From NCBI GenBank assembly GCA_019633425.1, contig WSUB01000038.1:186001-250000 (forward strand): 64,000 nucleotides of DNA, read 5' to 3'. This stretch comes from Tulasnella sp. 424 (Eukaryota; Basidiomycota; Agaricomycetes; Cantharellales; Tulasnellaceae). Of this stretch, positions 1 to 10,600 are shown piece after piece. Positions within the stretch are counted from its first letter, which is position 1, and each line of letters opens with the position of its first letter. A program made the position numbers and the translations under genes. The notes beneath the pieces are model-generated. The model did not search any database, was not told the DNA's origin, and worked only from the letters and a program-made list of their open reading frames with translations.

Positions 1-39
1 TATAATAGGGCTAATGCCCTCAAGGTCTGTTGTCATTAG

Positions 40-959
40 CCCGGTGACGAATCCGAGGACGAAACAACGCCTTCCGGCGATATGCATTCCCAGGAGCCTC
101 GCTTCTCGAAGAAGGGAGCAAAGTGGCGTCGGGAGAAGCTCCGGACTCGATCCCATTGCGTCCTTCTCAAGCTCTATGCACTCGAAGAAGGATTAGCAGA
201 TCGAGCCCGAAAATGTTCCACGTGCCTTGGCATCAAAGAAACGTACCAATGTTCCGACTGTACTCACGCCCCAATGCTCTGTGCATCCTGTATCACTGAT
301 GTCCATCGTTACATGCCATTTCACCGCCTCCGATTCTGGTCTGTAGAGGAAGGTCGCGGGGCATGGGGGTTTACATCGCTCTCCACTCTCGGGTTCGTTC
401 TATATCTGGGTCACAATGGATTTCAATGTCCGCGAGCACCACACAACGGTATTCGGACTCTGCAGATCTTTGACATCAATGGCCAGCATGAAATCCCAAC
501 GCTTTTCTGTCAATGCTCAGAACTCTATCATAACCAAGCTGACCAGTTATTGGCCGTTCACCTGTACCCATCGTCCGACGACATTCCACAGACAGCATTT
601 TCATTCCGATTAATGAAACACTTCCTACTATCGCAGTTGGAAATGTGCTGTAGTGCTGCAAGCTACTATGATATGCTCGCACTGCAGACCGACAATGTCA
701 ACACGCGGGCACTGAAGGTAATGTCACAGCTCTCGAGTATGATCGGCTACCATCAGAGCGAAGTCTGACCCACCTCTACCAGAAATGTTACTCCCAGTTT
801 TTATCCTGCACCCGAGAATGGAAAGTCATTAAGACCCTCATGAGGGCAAACAGTAAAACCGGTACAGACCTCAAAGCTGGCGAGGCAACCGTGAAGTGTG
901 GATTCTGCCCAATCCCTGGGGTCAACATTCCTGAGGATTGGAAGAGCGACCCTGATGCG
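40..959 (+). pseudogene. KDZ transposase, N-terminal CxC2 part
   Basis: The frame is open from 40 to 768. It carries paired cysteines (CSTCLG, then CSDC, then CASC) followed by HRYMPFHRLRFW, STLGFVLYLGHNG and a later F-C-Q-C, the usual layout of the cysteine cluster of KDZ transposases, which is thought to bind DNA. After about 735 the reading moves to another frame (LYQKCYSQFLSCTREWK ... KCGFCPIPGVNIPEDW), matching the conserved C-x-x-C-P-x-P-G-x-N-x-P motif of the family. A donor-like GTGAGT lies at about 958. No normal intron explains the frame change, so this part is broken. The upstream end is probably an intron acceptor at 38-39. Confidence 0.8.
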
Positions 960-1017
960 TGAGTCTAGACGTGATTTTACTCTCTGTTATTCTCTAAATT
1001 ATTCTCTAAAAACAATT

Positions 1018-1247
1018 CATAGAGACCTTCTCTTCCGGGTTTTTGAATCGTTTGATGGCAACTTCAGCTTACAACTGAACAATAAAGGCGTACCGGAGAC
1101 TGTCGATCCATCGATTATCGGCGATGCGGGCTACTGGGTCGTGGAGCAGGAGGGGGCGAGTTACTTGGCGGCGTTGACTGAAAGTCACACGCGAGTGGAT
1201 GCTGGAAGAGACAGTCAGGTCAGAAAAATATTCGCTCGCACCTCCCA
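1018..1247 (+). pseudogene. KDZ transposase, D-G-N-F segment
   Basis: After a likely intron (about 958 to an AG near 1019-1020) the frame reads LLFRVFESFDGNFSLQLNNK and then DPSIIGDAGYWVVEQEGASYLAAL. The D-G-N-F-x-L motif followed by a glycine-rich turn and Y-W-V-x-E is characteristic of the start of the KDZ catalytic core. Homology fades after about 1247, where unrelated sequence begins. The expected C-x-x-H segment that should follow is missing. Confidence 0.7.
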
Positions 1248-1261
1248 TTCATGCATGGATC

Positions 1262-1860
1262 AGTGTTAAACTTGAAAGGGATGGCCAACTGGGCCATGCC
1301 ATCGACGCTGAATGCTTCGTCATTAGAACTCCCGTCCATTTTGCGTGCGCCGTTTGCCTGCATTTATCGCATGATGCTGCGTGGCATTGCGGCGAATTGA
1401 GCCGGCGGCATGGGCTGGCTGTATTCTGCCCTGATTGCTGCTGGAGATCTAACCCTGCTTGCCGCATTTGACTGCATTGTTTGGCTGCATTCTAACCCGG
1501 AATTGACCTCGTCAGGGTATTCGCCCCTTTCCCCTTGTTATTCTGCTTTGCATTTCAGGCAGAATACTGACCTCTCTTAAATTAGAATACGCCTTGCCAT
1601 CACATTCGTGCAGGCAATGCCTCGAAAAGTGCGAAGGCCGCAAATAAGCTAGCCCGAGGGGTTATTCTCGGATCCTGCGGGCGACACAATTTTTCACGTC
1701 CAAACGCCATAATGGATCTTGAGGTGGGAGAGAAGTGCGAACATTTTTATTGATACATGTGCTATTGCTGCTCCATCCGCTGACATCAATTTTGTTTGTG
1801 TGCATGAAGGTACTCCAACACAGATTGCTGCGTTATTTCCGTTTTAAAAGCAGCTCAAGG
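1262..1860. other. Non-coding stretch inside the KDZ relic
   Basis: About 600 bases interrupt the transposase between the D-G-N-F block and the central core. No frame gives KDZ-like protein. The stretch is rich in words resembling TGCATT, CATTCT and GCATTT (for example near 1350-1400 and 1470-1490), which also dominate 3830-4760 just after the transposon. It may be an insertion of a non-autonomous element, or decayed KDZ sequence. No terminal repeats were found. Confidence 0.4.
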
Positions 1861-2455
1861 CCTTAACACTGCTTTTTTGACATACGATATCTGGTGCAAA
1901 TACTCCATTAACCTGGAAAAGAGACTCGAAGCTGGGGGTGCACCATCATTCTCCGATTTAGAGCTCTACGTGTTGGGGGGCATCCCAAAGTTCCACATCG
2001 GAGCCCATGGGGCGGGATGTTTTCCAAAATACTCTCTGGATTTCATGCCGAATGTGGGTCGGACCCACGGTGAGCGTATTGAGCAAGCCTGGGCTGACCT
2101 CGGACGAGCAAAATACATCACACGGGAAATGACTCCGGGACACCGGAAGGATACGCTGCACGTATTTTTCAGCAATCGTAATTGGAAAATGCTTTGCAAT
2201 GATGGTAAGTATATTGAAACCTTAGTATGGGTCGCAGATCCAGGTGATTCACTTACAACAAATGTCCAGACATGCGACTTCAACGCGAGACAATCCGAGC
2301 ACGGAAGCAGATTCAAGAACGGCAAGCTGACCTATCGGAACTTGAAGAATCTCTTGGTCCAGTTCGCCTTAAGGAATTTCAAGATTGGGATCAAGATCAT
2401 CCTGAAATCGAGAAGTTCTGCAGCAATTACTCGGATCTTAAACGTTAGTACCACA
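1860..2455 (+). pseudogene. KDZ transposase, central core
   Basis: The frame from about 1877 reads YDIWCKYSINLEKR, then IPKFHIGAHGAGC, YSLDFMPNVGRTHGERIEQ, AWADLGRAKYITREMTPG and HRKDTLHVFF. These are the strongest KDZ signatures: Y-D-I-x-C-x-Y, H-x-x-A-H, G-R-T-x-G-E-x-I-E-x-x-W and T-R-E-M-x-P-G. A plausible intron follows (donor GTAAGT near 2205, acceptor CAG near 2270). A second segment with many Gln, Glu and Arg then resembles the coiled region after the core; it stops at a TAG near 2455. Confidence 0.85.
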
Positions 2456-2699
2456 CCTGTCCCCCGTGTTCCGTTTCTGGAAAGCCTTATGGTTTAGCGC
2501 CTTCAAGGGCTGAAACACTACGACGCTTGTATGCAAAGGAGACTGGGACCCAAGTCGAATCCGCCAATAGTGACTTGGCGGACTCAGCATCTTCCCCTTC
2601 CCTCTTATTGTCCGCAGCGATTGACCTGGAAACCCAAAGGTAGTGCCCTCTCGTTACGTTTCATGGCCTCACTCTGATCCCTTGGGCTTAGGGCACGTT

Positions 2700-3759
2700 T
2701 AGAAGAAAAAGCGAAGCTCGCCAGTGACGGGGGCAATAAAGAGGCTGTTGCGGACTGGATATCAGCTGAGAGTAAATTCAAGTCGGCACTTAGTCGGCAC
2801 TACGCCGAGCTGCCAGTCCATGCACCCCTCCTCGTCGATCTTGATCTCACCCTTCCGTCACCCCGATTGTTGCACACGGCATCGCTCTATTTCCCATCTG
2901 ACTTTACAACCGATGAACGATCGCGGTTGAAGCTCAACCGGCTGGCCGAATTAGAAGCATCCCTCCGCATCCCTCTCGCTCAGGAGGAAATCGTCCATCT
3001 CAGAAACGCGCTCGGAGTAAAGGCCTTCCTTATCCGCGATGGCAGGCAAATGGGAAAATCCGGCGATTCCGGGGTTGCAGTTTTGACTAGAAAGCAAGGG
3101 CGCGTGAAACAGGCCCAAGTGCGGATCGACCAGATTGCTAATCGCTATCGGCGCCACTATTCAGCTCTCAAAGATCTGGACACGCAATTTGGGATTGGCA
3201 CAGAGGCCGGGGACTTGAAAGAACTTTCTGCTAAGGACCTTGATATTATTACCACCTGGACAGAACAAGATATACAATACAAGCGCGGCGAAAAGCGACC
3301 CACCATTGGGAAGAGTTTTGTTGCAGTGCCGTGGATTTGGAAAGGGTTTGGGCCTGGTCTGGTCTCCAAGGAGGATAGCGAGGATGTGGTTGCCGAGAAG
3401 ATCAAAAAATTCAACTATCAAGGTGGGTAAAATTATTTTAATTCAAACATCGACGGATTGCCGTTTGCGCGGTGTTAATGGACAATTCACTAGCTATGCG
3501 AGTGGAGTGGCTTATCTCCAAAGCGCTCCTTCAACGATGGATAGAGGAGGAGAAACTTTTGCGCGAGGAGGCTCGACGCATTGTGGCCTATTTTTTCTGG
3601 AAAGAAAAGGAGTTGAAAGATTGTCACGATACAACAGATTCTGGGACGGGGTATCGGAGTTGGTTGGAGCGAAAGCGGAGAATGTGGCGAGATATGGCAA
3701 GACGAGCAGATAAAACCCGTGCCAAAACCGAGGAGATGATTGCCGCGGGCCGATGGTGA
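2700..3759 (+). pseudogene. KDZ transposase, C-terminal part
   Basis: The frame at 2867-3430 encodes a charged helical region (SLYFPSDFTTDERSRLKLNR, then LRNALGVKAFLIRDGRQM). A likely intron beginning with GTGGGT near 3424 precedes the end of the protein at 3472-3759. That last part reads RVEWLISKALLQRWIEEEKL and then ARRIVAYFFWKEKEL, a close match to the R-V-E-W-x-x-x-x-A-x-x-x-R-W-x-E-E motif that ends KDZ transposases. It stops with TGA at 3757-3759. Confidence 0.75.
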
Positions 3760-4780
3760 GCGGAAAGAGGGGTAGTGTGGCGTTTGGAGAAGCAACGGTT
3801 GTTGTCGAGAATCTTTATCCTAGCGAGCATTTCGTGCAAAATGCGGTGCTGCATGTTTGTCCACATGGCGATTGCGCCTGACGACCGCAGCAAATGAAGA
3901 GAGAATGCAGCTGAGAATGTATGCTCCTGTTGTGGAAAGCTAACCTGCATTCTGCACGAATGCAGCGGTCTGGGCACGCCGCCTCTTCGCATTGAATGCC
4001 TTGGTGCACTGCGCCCCAGAATGCAGAGTACCCGACACTCCCCTTCTCGCTCAGAATTCATCATCTCTCTCAGTCTCTTCTACTCCTTATCAAAAAAGGA
4101 AATTTAAAAAGCGAAAGAGGGTTTGTCAGGATCATGGAACCTTATTGACGATTGTCCAAAAGCTAATGTGCAATTTGCACGAAATGCAAGGGACGCTTCA
4201 CCACGCCAATAAGATCGCAATTGGATTGGAATGCTACGCTGCAGGGTGTGCTGGAAAGCCCAATCCGTTCGCGCGCACGTCAGCGACAGTCAACTTATAA
4301 TGTATGTACAGCATTCCGTCGTTCGGATGCCGAACATTTCGCTGGGAGAAATTGCGGTGTGATGCTGCAGAAATCGCCCTTCTGTTAGAAGGCATTTGCG
4401 ACATATTGCAGTGATGGATTCTTCCGGCATCCAGGGGCGGACGCCTGACGGTAACTGATCGGGTGCAATCGAGGCAGAAATACAGTGATATTACTTGGAC
4501 GTGGGGGCGGGTTCTTGGGCCACCGCAGTGCCGGTCCTTGTTCATATGCCAAGCCGTATTTGGCGCAAATGTGCATCGCTTGAACAAATTTCTGGACGAA
4601 ATGCTAGGCTGTAGAGAAGGGTGTTCAATATATGCCATCCACAATCCGACATTCTGCCCGCCTTCCGTTCATGGCATATCGTCACAATGCTGCTTTCCTT
4701 TCTTCACGGTCACGTAGAATGCAGCGGATGTGTCCTTCACGGCGTTGCATTCTACAGGACGATCACGTAGGGCTGTTGGT
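3760..4780. other. Non-coding region rich in GAATGCA words
   Basis: No convincing gene. The words GAATGCA, TGCATTC and GCATTTCG recur on both strands (near 3830, 3905, 3950, 3960, 3990, 4020, 4175, 4395, 4720 and 4746). The same flavour is seen in the insert at 1262-1860. The region lies between the KDZ relic and the first duplicated spacer block of the kinase array, so it may hold the transposon's 3' end or a separate non-autonomous element. Confidence 0.4.
4714..4755. repeat. 10-bp inverted repeat (hairpin)
   Basis: GTAGAATGCA at 4714-4723 is the exact reverse complement of TGCATTCTAC at 4746-4755, separated by 22 bases. It sits at the right edge of the GAATGCA-rich region, immediately before the duplicated spacer block starts near 4790. 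Confidence 0.6.
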
Positions 4781-4789
4781 GGCGGTGTT

Positions 4790-7204
4790 AGGAGGGCATA
4801 GCGGACCTGAGGTTGAGAGCAAGATCTCGTAGCGGACGGTCTAAATCCGTTTCCCGACTTTGGAAGTTTCAGGAATCAGGCCGCAGCGCTTTCGATGGAT
4901 TCCATGCGGAGCTCGCGTCCAAAAAGAAGATCACGAAGATTACGGCGGAGGAGCATTCTTCCCGCAACCCGAAAGCCTATAATCCTCCACGTGGTTTATC
5001 CCATCTCAGCTTGGGCGATTCTCGAAGCTCGAGGGCTGGGGGGGTTCTCTCTCGGATGGAAGCTGGGTTCCGTGGAAGCTTGTAGACGAACAATCCCATT
5101 CGACCAAACCCCCGTGCCACTTCTTTGTCGATCGGTGGGGCTATTGCAAATCGTCCACAGGGCAGTCAGGTCGGCTCCCTAGATCCGTAGATGGATTTTA
5201 CTGCTTCGCCTCCCCGCTCAACGGAGAAAGGATTCTGCGCATTGCGCCTTCCGGTGCTATCGAAGAATCAACAGCTGGAGCCATACCTTCGGTGGAATAT
5301 TAACGTAGCATGCCGCACGAAGGGACCCGCTTCTGCCGGTTGGGACAAGGGTGTAGAACTGCTCGGGTCGAGGAAGAATTGGCGGCAGCATAGTGCGAAC
5401 GGCGGAGGTGGTTGTGGATCCAGTTTGGGAGATGTTTGGTCCGCGCACGATCAAGAACGTCGGATATATGGATTCCTTTGGAAGGTTATGGGCCTTTTCG
5501 CGGTTGAACGCCTCACTCCAATTACGAATACTCACGTCGTCCAGACACCGGTAATGTGAATGATGAATCCTTGTTGCATGAATTCTTGTAGTCACCAGAT
5601 CGTTGACTTGCTACTCTAGGATTTATAGTGACCAGTGTATACTCCTGTTCGCCGTCAATCTGATCTCCATCCCTCGGAGGGTTCGCTTTCAACATCCTCA
5701 CTCCAAGCAATCCTACGGTGTAGCGGTCTCCTAGTCGAGTCTGACTCTCCGATTCTATCGAAATATCACATCCGCTCGGCTTACTGCAAGGTTTTTGACC
5801 TCATCGCCGGACTCCGGCGCCAATGTCCGCTCCACCCTGCTCCGAACGAATCACCCGAAGGGACTTTCGCCCGCTAATGGGAATGTTTTTGGAGGCATTC
5901 AGTTGCGCAGGAGGGTAGCCTCGCTTTGGCTCCCCGCGAAGGGCGTGAAGACGAACATTGGGGTTTACAGTAACTCGTAAGACCTGCACGTCTATAAACC
6001 AAAGCGGGTCATGCATGCCCAACTCAGCTACCGATGGAGAATCGAAGGATGAGTCAAACATGTGGTGTAGAATGGTAGAGCAAGCAGGAGCATCTACGGC
6101 TTTAGGCTAGATTGTAGGGCGGAGTCGAGCAGATAGGAGGAATGGCGATTGGGTTTGTGGACGTGTGCATGGAAGGTTCCAGTGTGATTCATTGCTCTTG
6201 GTGCTCTTAGCCCTCGAGGTTCATACCAAACGGCACCGATCTCCGTGCTGCCGAATGTGCTGCCTTTTAGTGGAAGTTGGTCGCGTTGGCGGTGGAGCGG
6301 AGTTGGAATCAGTCATTGAGACTCGTCAAGTGGACACCTTTCCTATTACGTTATGAGCGGCGATATCGTGTGTAGATATTTCTTTTTCACTTCGTAACCG
6401 GGAACTGTCTTGGCATGCTTACCCCGAATAGAGAGTCATTTATTGCCGCGGGTCACCCAAAGGTCTACCACTTCCTTCCGTGAACAACAACCACCATCAT
6501 CGACCCATCGAAATGCACTTCAGAGCTGGTTCTTAACCACCTTATGTCATTGGAGCAGCAGTGGACGTCGAAACCCCGAACACGATGGACCGTTTTTTTT
6601 CCAGGATACATAGTTCTAGCTGCACCAGAGGCCACGCTCCTGAGCCCATCTGGCCGCCCATCTCTCACTAACTAGGGCACGTCGCCCGAAAATTTACATT
6701 AGCCAGTCGAACGAAACGTCGTGGTTCTAATCGTGAATGTGGTTGACTTTCCACACCCAGCGAATGTTAATGGCGCACTGCGATGGTAGCGTATCCTGTC
6801 ATTGAGGATCAGGACGGAGAAGCCACTAACGTTTGAACGGAGCTCGGAAATATCCTTTGAAGCTAAACGATCAGGGAACCGGGGATTAAAATGGCTCTCC
6901 ACTAGGATCACGCGATTATGGCTTCGTGGCCACTTTAGGGGGTTGCAGTGCATCTTGCGCCGAGGATTCGAGATAGAAACTCCTGATCCGATAAGACAGC
7001 AGGACTTGCACATTCGGATGGGCTGACAATTGCCCGAGCGGCTAAGCGAGTACCGAAAATATTTGAAATACTTAGTTCAACGTAGCTCAAGTAAAGTGGA
7101 TGGAAGTACCGCTTTGGAAAGGTCTCTAAGGTCCCTCCTGTGAGAGAGCAACGCCGAACAAACTTGAACCAGTGCACCCACTCGAAAACGAACATCGAAG
7201 TTTT
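4790..7204. repeat. Distal upstream spacer of gene A
   Basis: No intact gene. Long parts match the spacer upstream of gene D (30590-32820), and in patches those upstream of B (16300-17775) and C (22600-24380). Landmarks are the GAGGTTGAGAGCAAGATC word near 4812, a segment at 5340-5460 found again near 16590 and 23115, CTCCCCGCGAAGG near 5930, and TGTGGTTGACTTTCCACA-like sequence near 6740. Short frames such as GVELL-x-x-RK and LPAK-x-x-x-TN-x-GVY are shared between copies but are interrupted here. This could be a decayed gene duplicated with the array, or simply the non-coding part of the unit. Confidence 0.6.
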
Positions 7205-7641
7205 CTATCTCATGGAGACCCTCCCTTGCACGAACCATGATATTACCTCCGCTCTGGACAAGAAGCACTCATATTCCTCTCAGAAAAGAAGCCTCCCGGG
7301 TTTTTGGTATTGACAGGCTGTATGCCTAATGAGGCACAAACGGCCGTTCAAACCGATTCCGGAGTAAATCCCTCACCGATCGAACGTGGAATTCCATGAT
7401 CGAGGCATATTATTGTGATTTTATGCGTGTTTTGTGCGGACACTTGTGGAGGTGAGGTTTGTGGATACCCTGCGCTCGTGCCCTTTATTTTAAAAGCGAA
7501 GCTGGAGCTGAGGTTGGCCCTCAGAGCTCATTTGTCCCTCGGTAACACTCTGCCTCGCACTCTCAGCTATCCCACTCTGCTCCCTCACCCCACTTCAAAT
7601 TTCTGAGCCTCCACAACTTCCCCTCAACCAAACCTCATTGA
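7205..7641 (+). promoter_or_regulatory. Conserved upstream block of gene A
   Basis: About 430 bp directly before the start codon is conserved in genes A-F. It begins with a GAGACCCTCCCTTGCACGAA-like word (near 7214), then TCCGGGTTTTTGGTATTGAC-like sequence, then GGAGGTGAGG-TTTGTGGA near 7450. A TATA-like TTTATTTTAAAAG lies at 7484-7496, about 150 bp before the ATG. Conservation of this block above the surrounding spacer suggests a shared promoter and 5' leader. Confidence 0.55.
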
Positions 7642-10600
7642 ATGGGGGAGTCCGACTCGACGGGGTCCCAGCTCATGGGAGACGCCGACCAAAAGCTAAA
7701 AAATGCTGTAAGGCTATTTCACCACTTGAGAGAACAGTTATTGAAATAGTATCTTCAAGCGAGAGATCCTTAGAGGAATGTCTTCCCGTCGAATCGATCC
7801 CGCCAGAATCAAAACGACAGAAACCCAACCTGGCATAAAAGGCGGCCAAGGCGTTGTCGTCATTGGAACACTTAGTCCCCCCGAAACAACAAAAGAAGGG
7901 GAACCCGACACGAAAGTGGCTGTGAAGAAGCTTGAATGGAACAGGGAGGATGTGGACGAGTCTGCAAAGTTTTTCAAGGTATCGTCGGCTGCGTCGACTG
8001 TGTTCATTGGTCTAACTGCTCGTTCTTAGTCTTTCGTCAACGAACTCAGTCTAATGGAATCACTTTCACACCCGAATATTATTATGCTCGTCGGATTCTT
8101 CGAAGACATGCAGAAAGGAGACGCTTGGATGATTTTGCCCTGGGAAGGGAATGGCAACATTCGAGAATTTTTGCAGTCGGGGGAGTGGGATATTCCAGAA
8201 CGTATATCTCTGGTGAGTGCGATCTACAATGTTACGGAATATTTTAGTCACTGAGTTTGTGGTATCTGCAGATTCAAGATACAGCGAAGGGATTGGAGTA
8301 CTTGCATAGCCGACAACCCCCGATTTGTCACGGTGACCTCAAATCCGTGAGTTCTTTGAGTCCTTTTCTCAGAGACTTCGACCTAACGTGATTGTTCTTC
8401 AGTTTAACATCCTTGTCAACTCCTCCTACCATGCGGTTATCACCGACTTTGGGTCGGCCCGTATTAGACGAGACCTCGCACCAGCGAAAATGGACGATGG
8501 GTCGGCCTGGGCTGCGGCCTTTGGGGACACAGCCGCAGAGTCGATATCCCCAAAGGTCCAGCTCAACCCTTCCACTTTGGAGCTGACCTTGACTGGGCCG
8601 AAGTTCTCTCTACGGTGGACAGCTCCCGAGGTGCTGAATAACGGGACCCAGGATTTACCCAGCGACATGTGGGCTTTGGCGTGGGTTGCCTGGGAAGTGA
8701 GTCGTGTACGGTTCAGCTTCTTGCTACCTTCCGTGAACTGACAACTGTGGCGAACCGTCAGGTTGTAACTGGGAAGATCCCCTTTAACGATCTCAATGTT
8801 GAGTCCGTCATTATAGTACATGCCATTAAGGGAAAATTGCCCGAGATTCGGAAGGAAGCCGACCTGTCCGAGGTTCTCAAGCTCTGCAGTCTGATGACGG
8901 ATTGTTGGCTCTCGGATCCTGCGAAAAGGATCCAGGCTTCCACCTTTCAGCGAAGCGTTTACATGATGGTGAGCGCTTTGGTACCGAGTGGGTTGATCGA
9001 TTCTGAAATGAATCTTTTCAAGCCTTCCGAGACTCCTTCGGGTCATTCCAACGGTGGTCAGAAAGTTCGGTCTGCGAGCCTGCTCCTCGAGCTCGGGAGA
9101 ACATACAACCTTCAAGACGATGTAGCGATGGCCGAGTCTCACTTCCGGCCAGCCCTTGACGTTGCGAGTCGAACGAAAGATAGTTTCACGATGGCGAACG
9201 CGTTGAACAGCCTGGGGAACATTTATCGCACTCAGTCGAGGAATCAGGAGGCGGAGAAGGCTTTCACGGAAGCGTACGACATCCACTCTCGCATCGGGAA
9301 TGGCACGGGTACCGCAAACGCGTTGGAGGGCCTGGGAGAAATCCATCGCGCTCAGTCGAAGTATCAGGAGGCGGAGAAGGCTTTCACGGAAGCGCACGAC
9401 ATCCACTCTCGCATCGGGAATGACATCGGTACCGCAAACGCGTTGGTCGGCCTGGGGAATATTTATCGCGTTCAGTCGAGGAATCAGGAGGCGGAGATGG
9501 CTCTCACGGAAGCGTACGACATCCACTCTCGCATCGGGAATGACATCGGTACCGCAAACGGGTTGCAGAGCCTGGGGGATATTTATCACGCTCAGTCGAG
9601 ATATCAGGAGGCGGAGAAGGCTTTCATGGAAGCGCACGACATCCACTCTCGCATCGGGAATGGCATGGGTACCGCAAACGCTTTGCACGGCTTGGGAGAA
9701 ATCTATCACGCTCAGTCGAGGAATCAGGAGGCGGAGAAGGCTTTCACGGAAGCGCACAACATCCACTCTCGCATCGGGAATGGCATGGGTACCGCAAACG
9801 CGTTGCACGGCCTGGGAGAAATGTATCACGCTCAGTCGAGGAATCAGGAGGCGGAGAAGGCTTTCACAGAAGCGCACGAGATCCACTCCCGCATCGGCAA
9901 CGACAACGGTACTGCAAACGCGTTAGTCGGCTTAGGCAATACCTATCGCGCTCAGTCGAGGAATCAGGAGGCGGAGAAGGCTTTCACGGAAGCGCACGAT
10001 ATCCACTCTCGCCTCGGGAATGACCTGGGTTCCGCAAACGCGTTAGGCGGCCTGGGACAAATCTATCGCGCTCAGTCGAGGAATCAGGAGGCGGAGAAAG
10101 CTTTCACAGAAGCGCACGAGATCCACTCCCGCATCGGCAACGACAACGGCACTGCAAACGCGTTACTCGGCTTAGGCAATACCTATCGCGCTCAGTCGAG
10201 GAATCAGGAAGCGGAGAAGGCTTTCACGGAAGCGCACGACATCTGCTCTCGCATCGGGAATGACATCGGTACCGCAAACGCGTTGCAGGGCCTGGGACAA
10301 ATCTATCGCGCTCAGTCGAGGAATGAGGAGGCGGAGAAGGCTTTCACAGAAGCGCACGAGATCCACTCTCGCATCGGCAACGACAACGGTACTGCAAACG
10401 CGTTAGTCGGCTTAGGCAATACCTATCGCGCTCAGTCGAGGAATCAGGAGGCGGAGAAGGCTTTCACGGAAGCGCACGATATCCACTCTCGCCTCGGGAA
10501 TGACCTGGGTTCCGCAAACGCGTTAGGCGGCCTGGGACAAATCTATCGCGCTCAGTCGAGGAATCAGGAGGCGGAGAAAGCTTTCACAGAAGCGCACGAG

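Larger units (their letters stand above)
1..3759 (+). mobile_element. Decayed KDZ-type DNA transposon
   Basis: Four blocks in transposase order are recognisable: a CxC2-like cysteine cluster (40-959), the D-G-N-F region (about 1018-1247), the central core (1860-2455) and a C-terminal helical region (2700-3759). Between them are frame changes, plausible introns and a stretch of roughly 600 bases that fits no transposase. KDZ transposases (Kyakuja-Dileera-Zisupton) are large cut-and-paste enzymes with an RNase H-like core, very common in agaricomycetes. I see no terminal inverted repeats or target duplication. The 5' end lies outside the window, because the first exon opens right after an acceptor-like AG at 38-39. 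The copy looks inactive. Confident as a family, less so about the limits. Confidence 0.85.

Noticed and set aside
8426..9886. 486-codon antisense open frame over gene A
   Set aside because: It is the shadow of the 120-bp repeat: the unit length is a multiple of three, so a stop-free antisense frame is copied with each unit. The composition is repetitive and the frame also crosses introns of the sense gene.
9300..9926. Arg-rich + strand frames overlapping TPR arrays in several genes
   Set aside because: They are out-of-frame readings of the same TPR codons (R-R-R-R-L-S-R-K-R type) with no independent signals.
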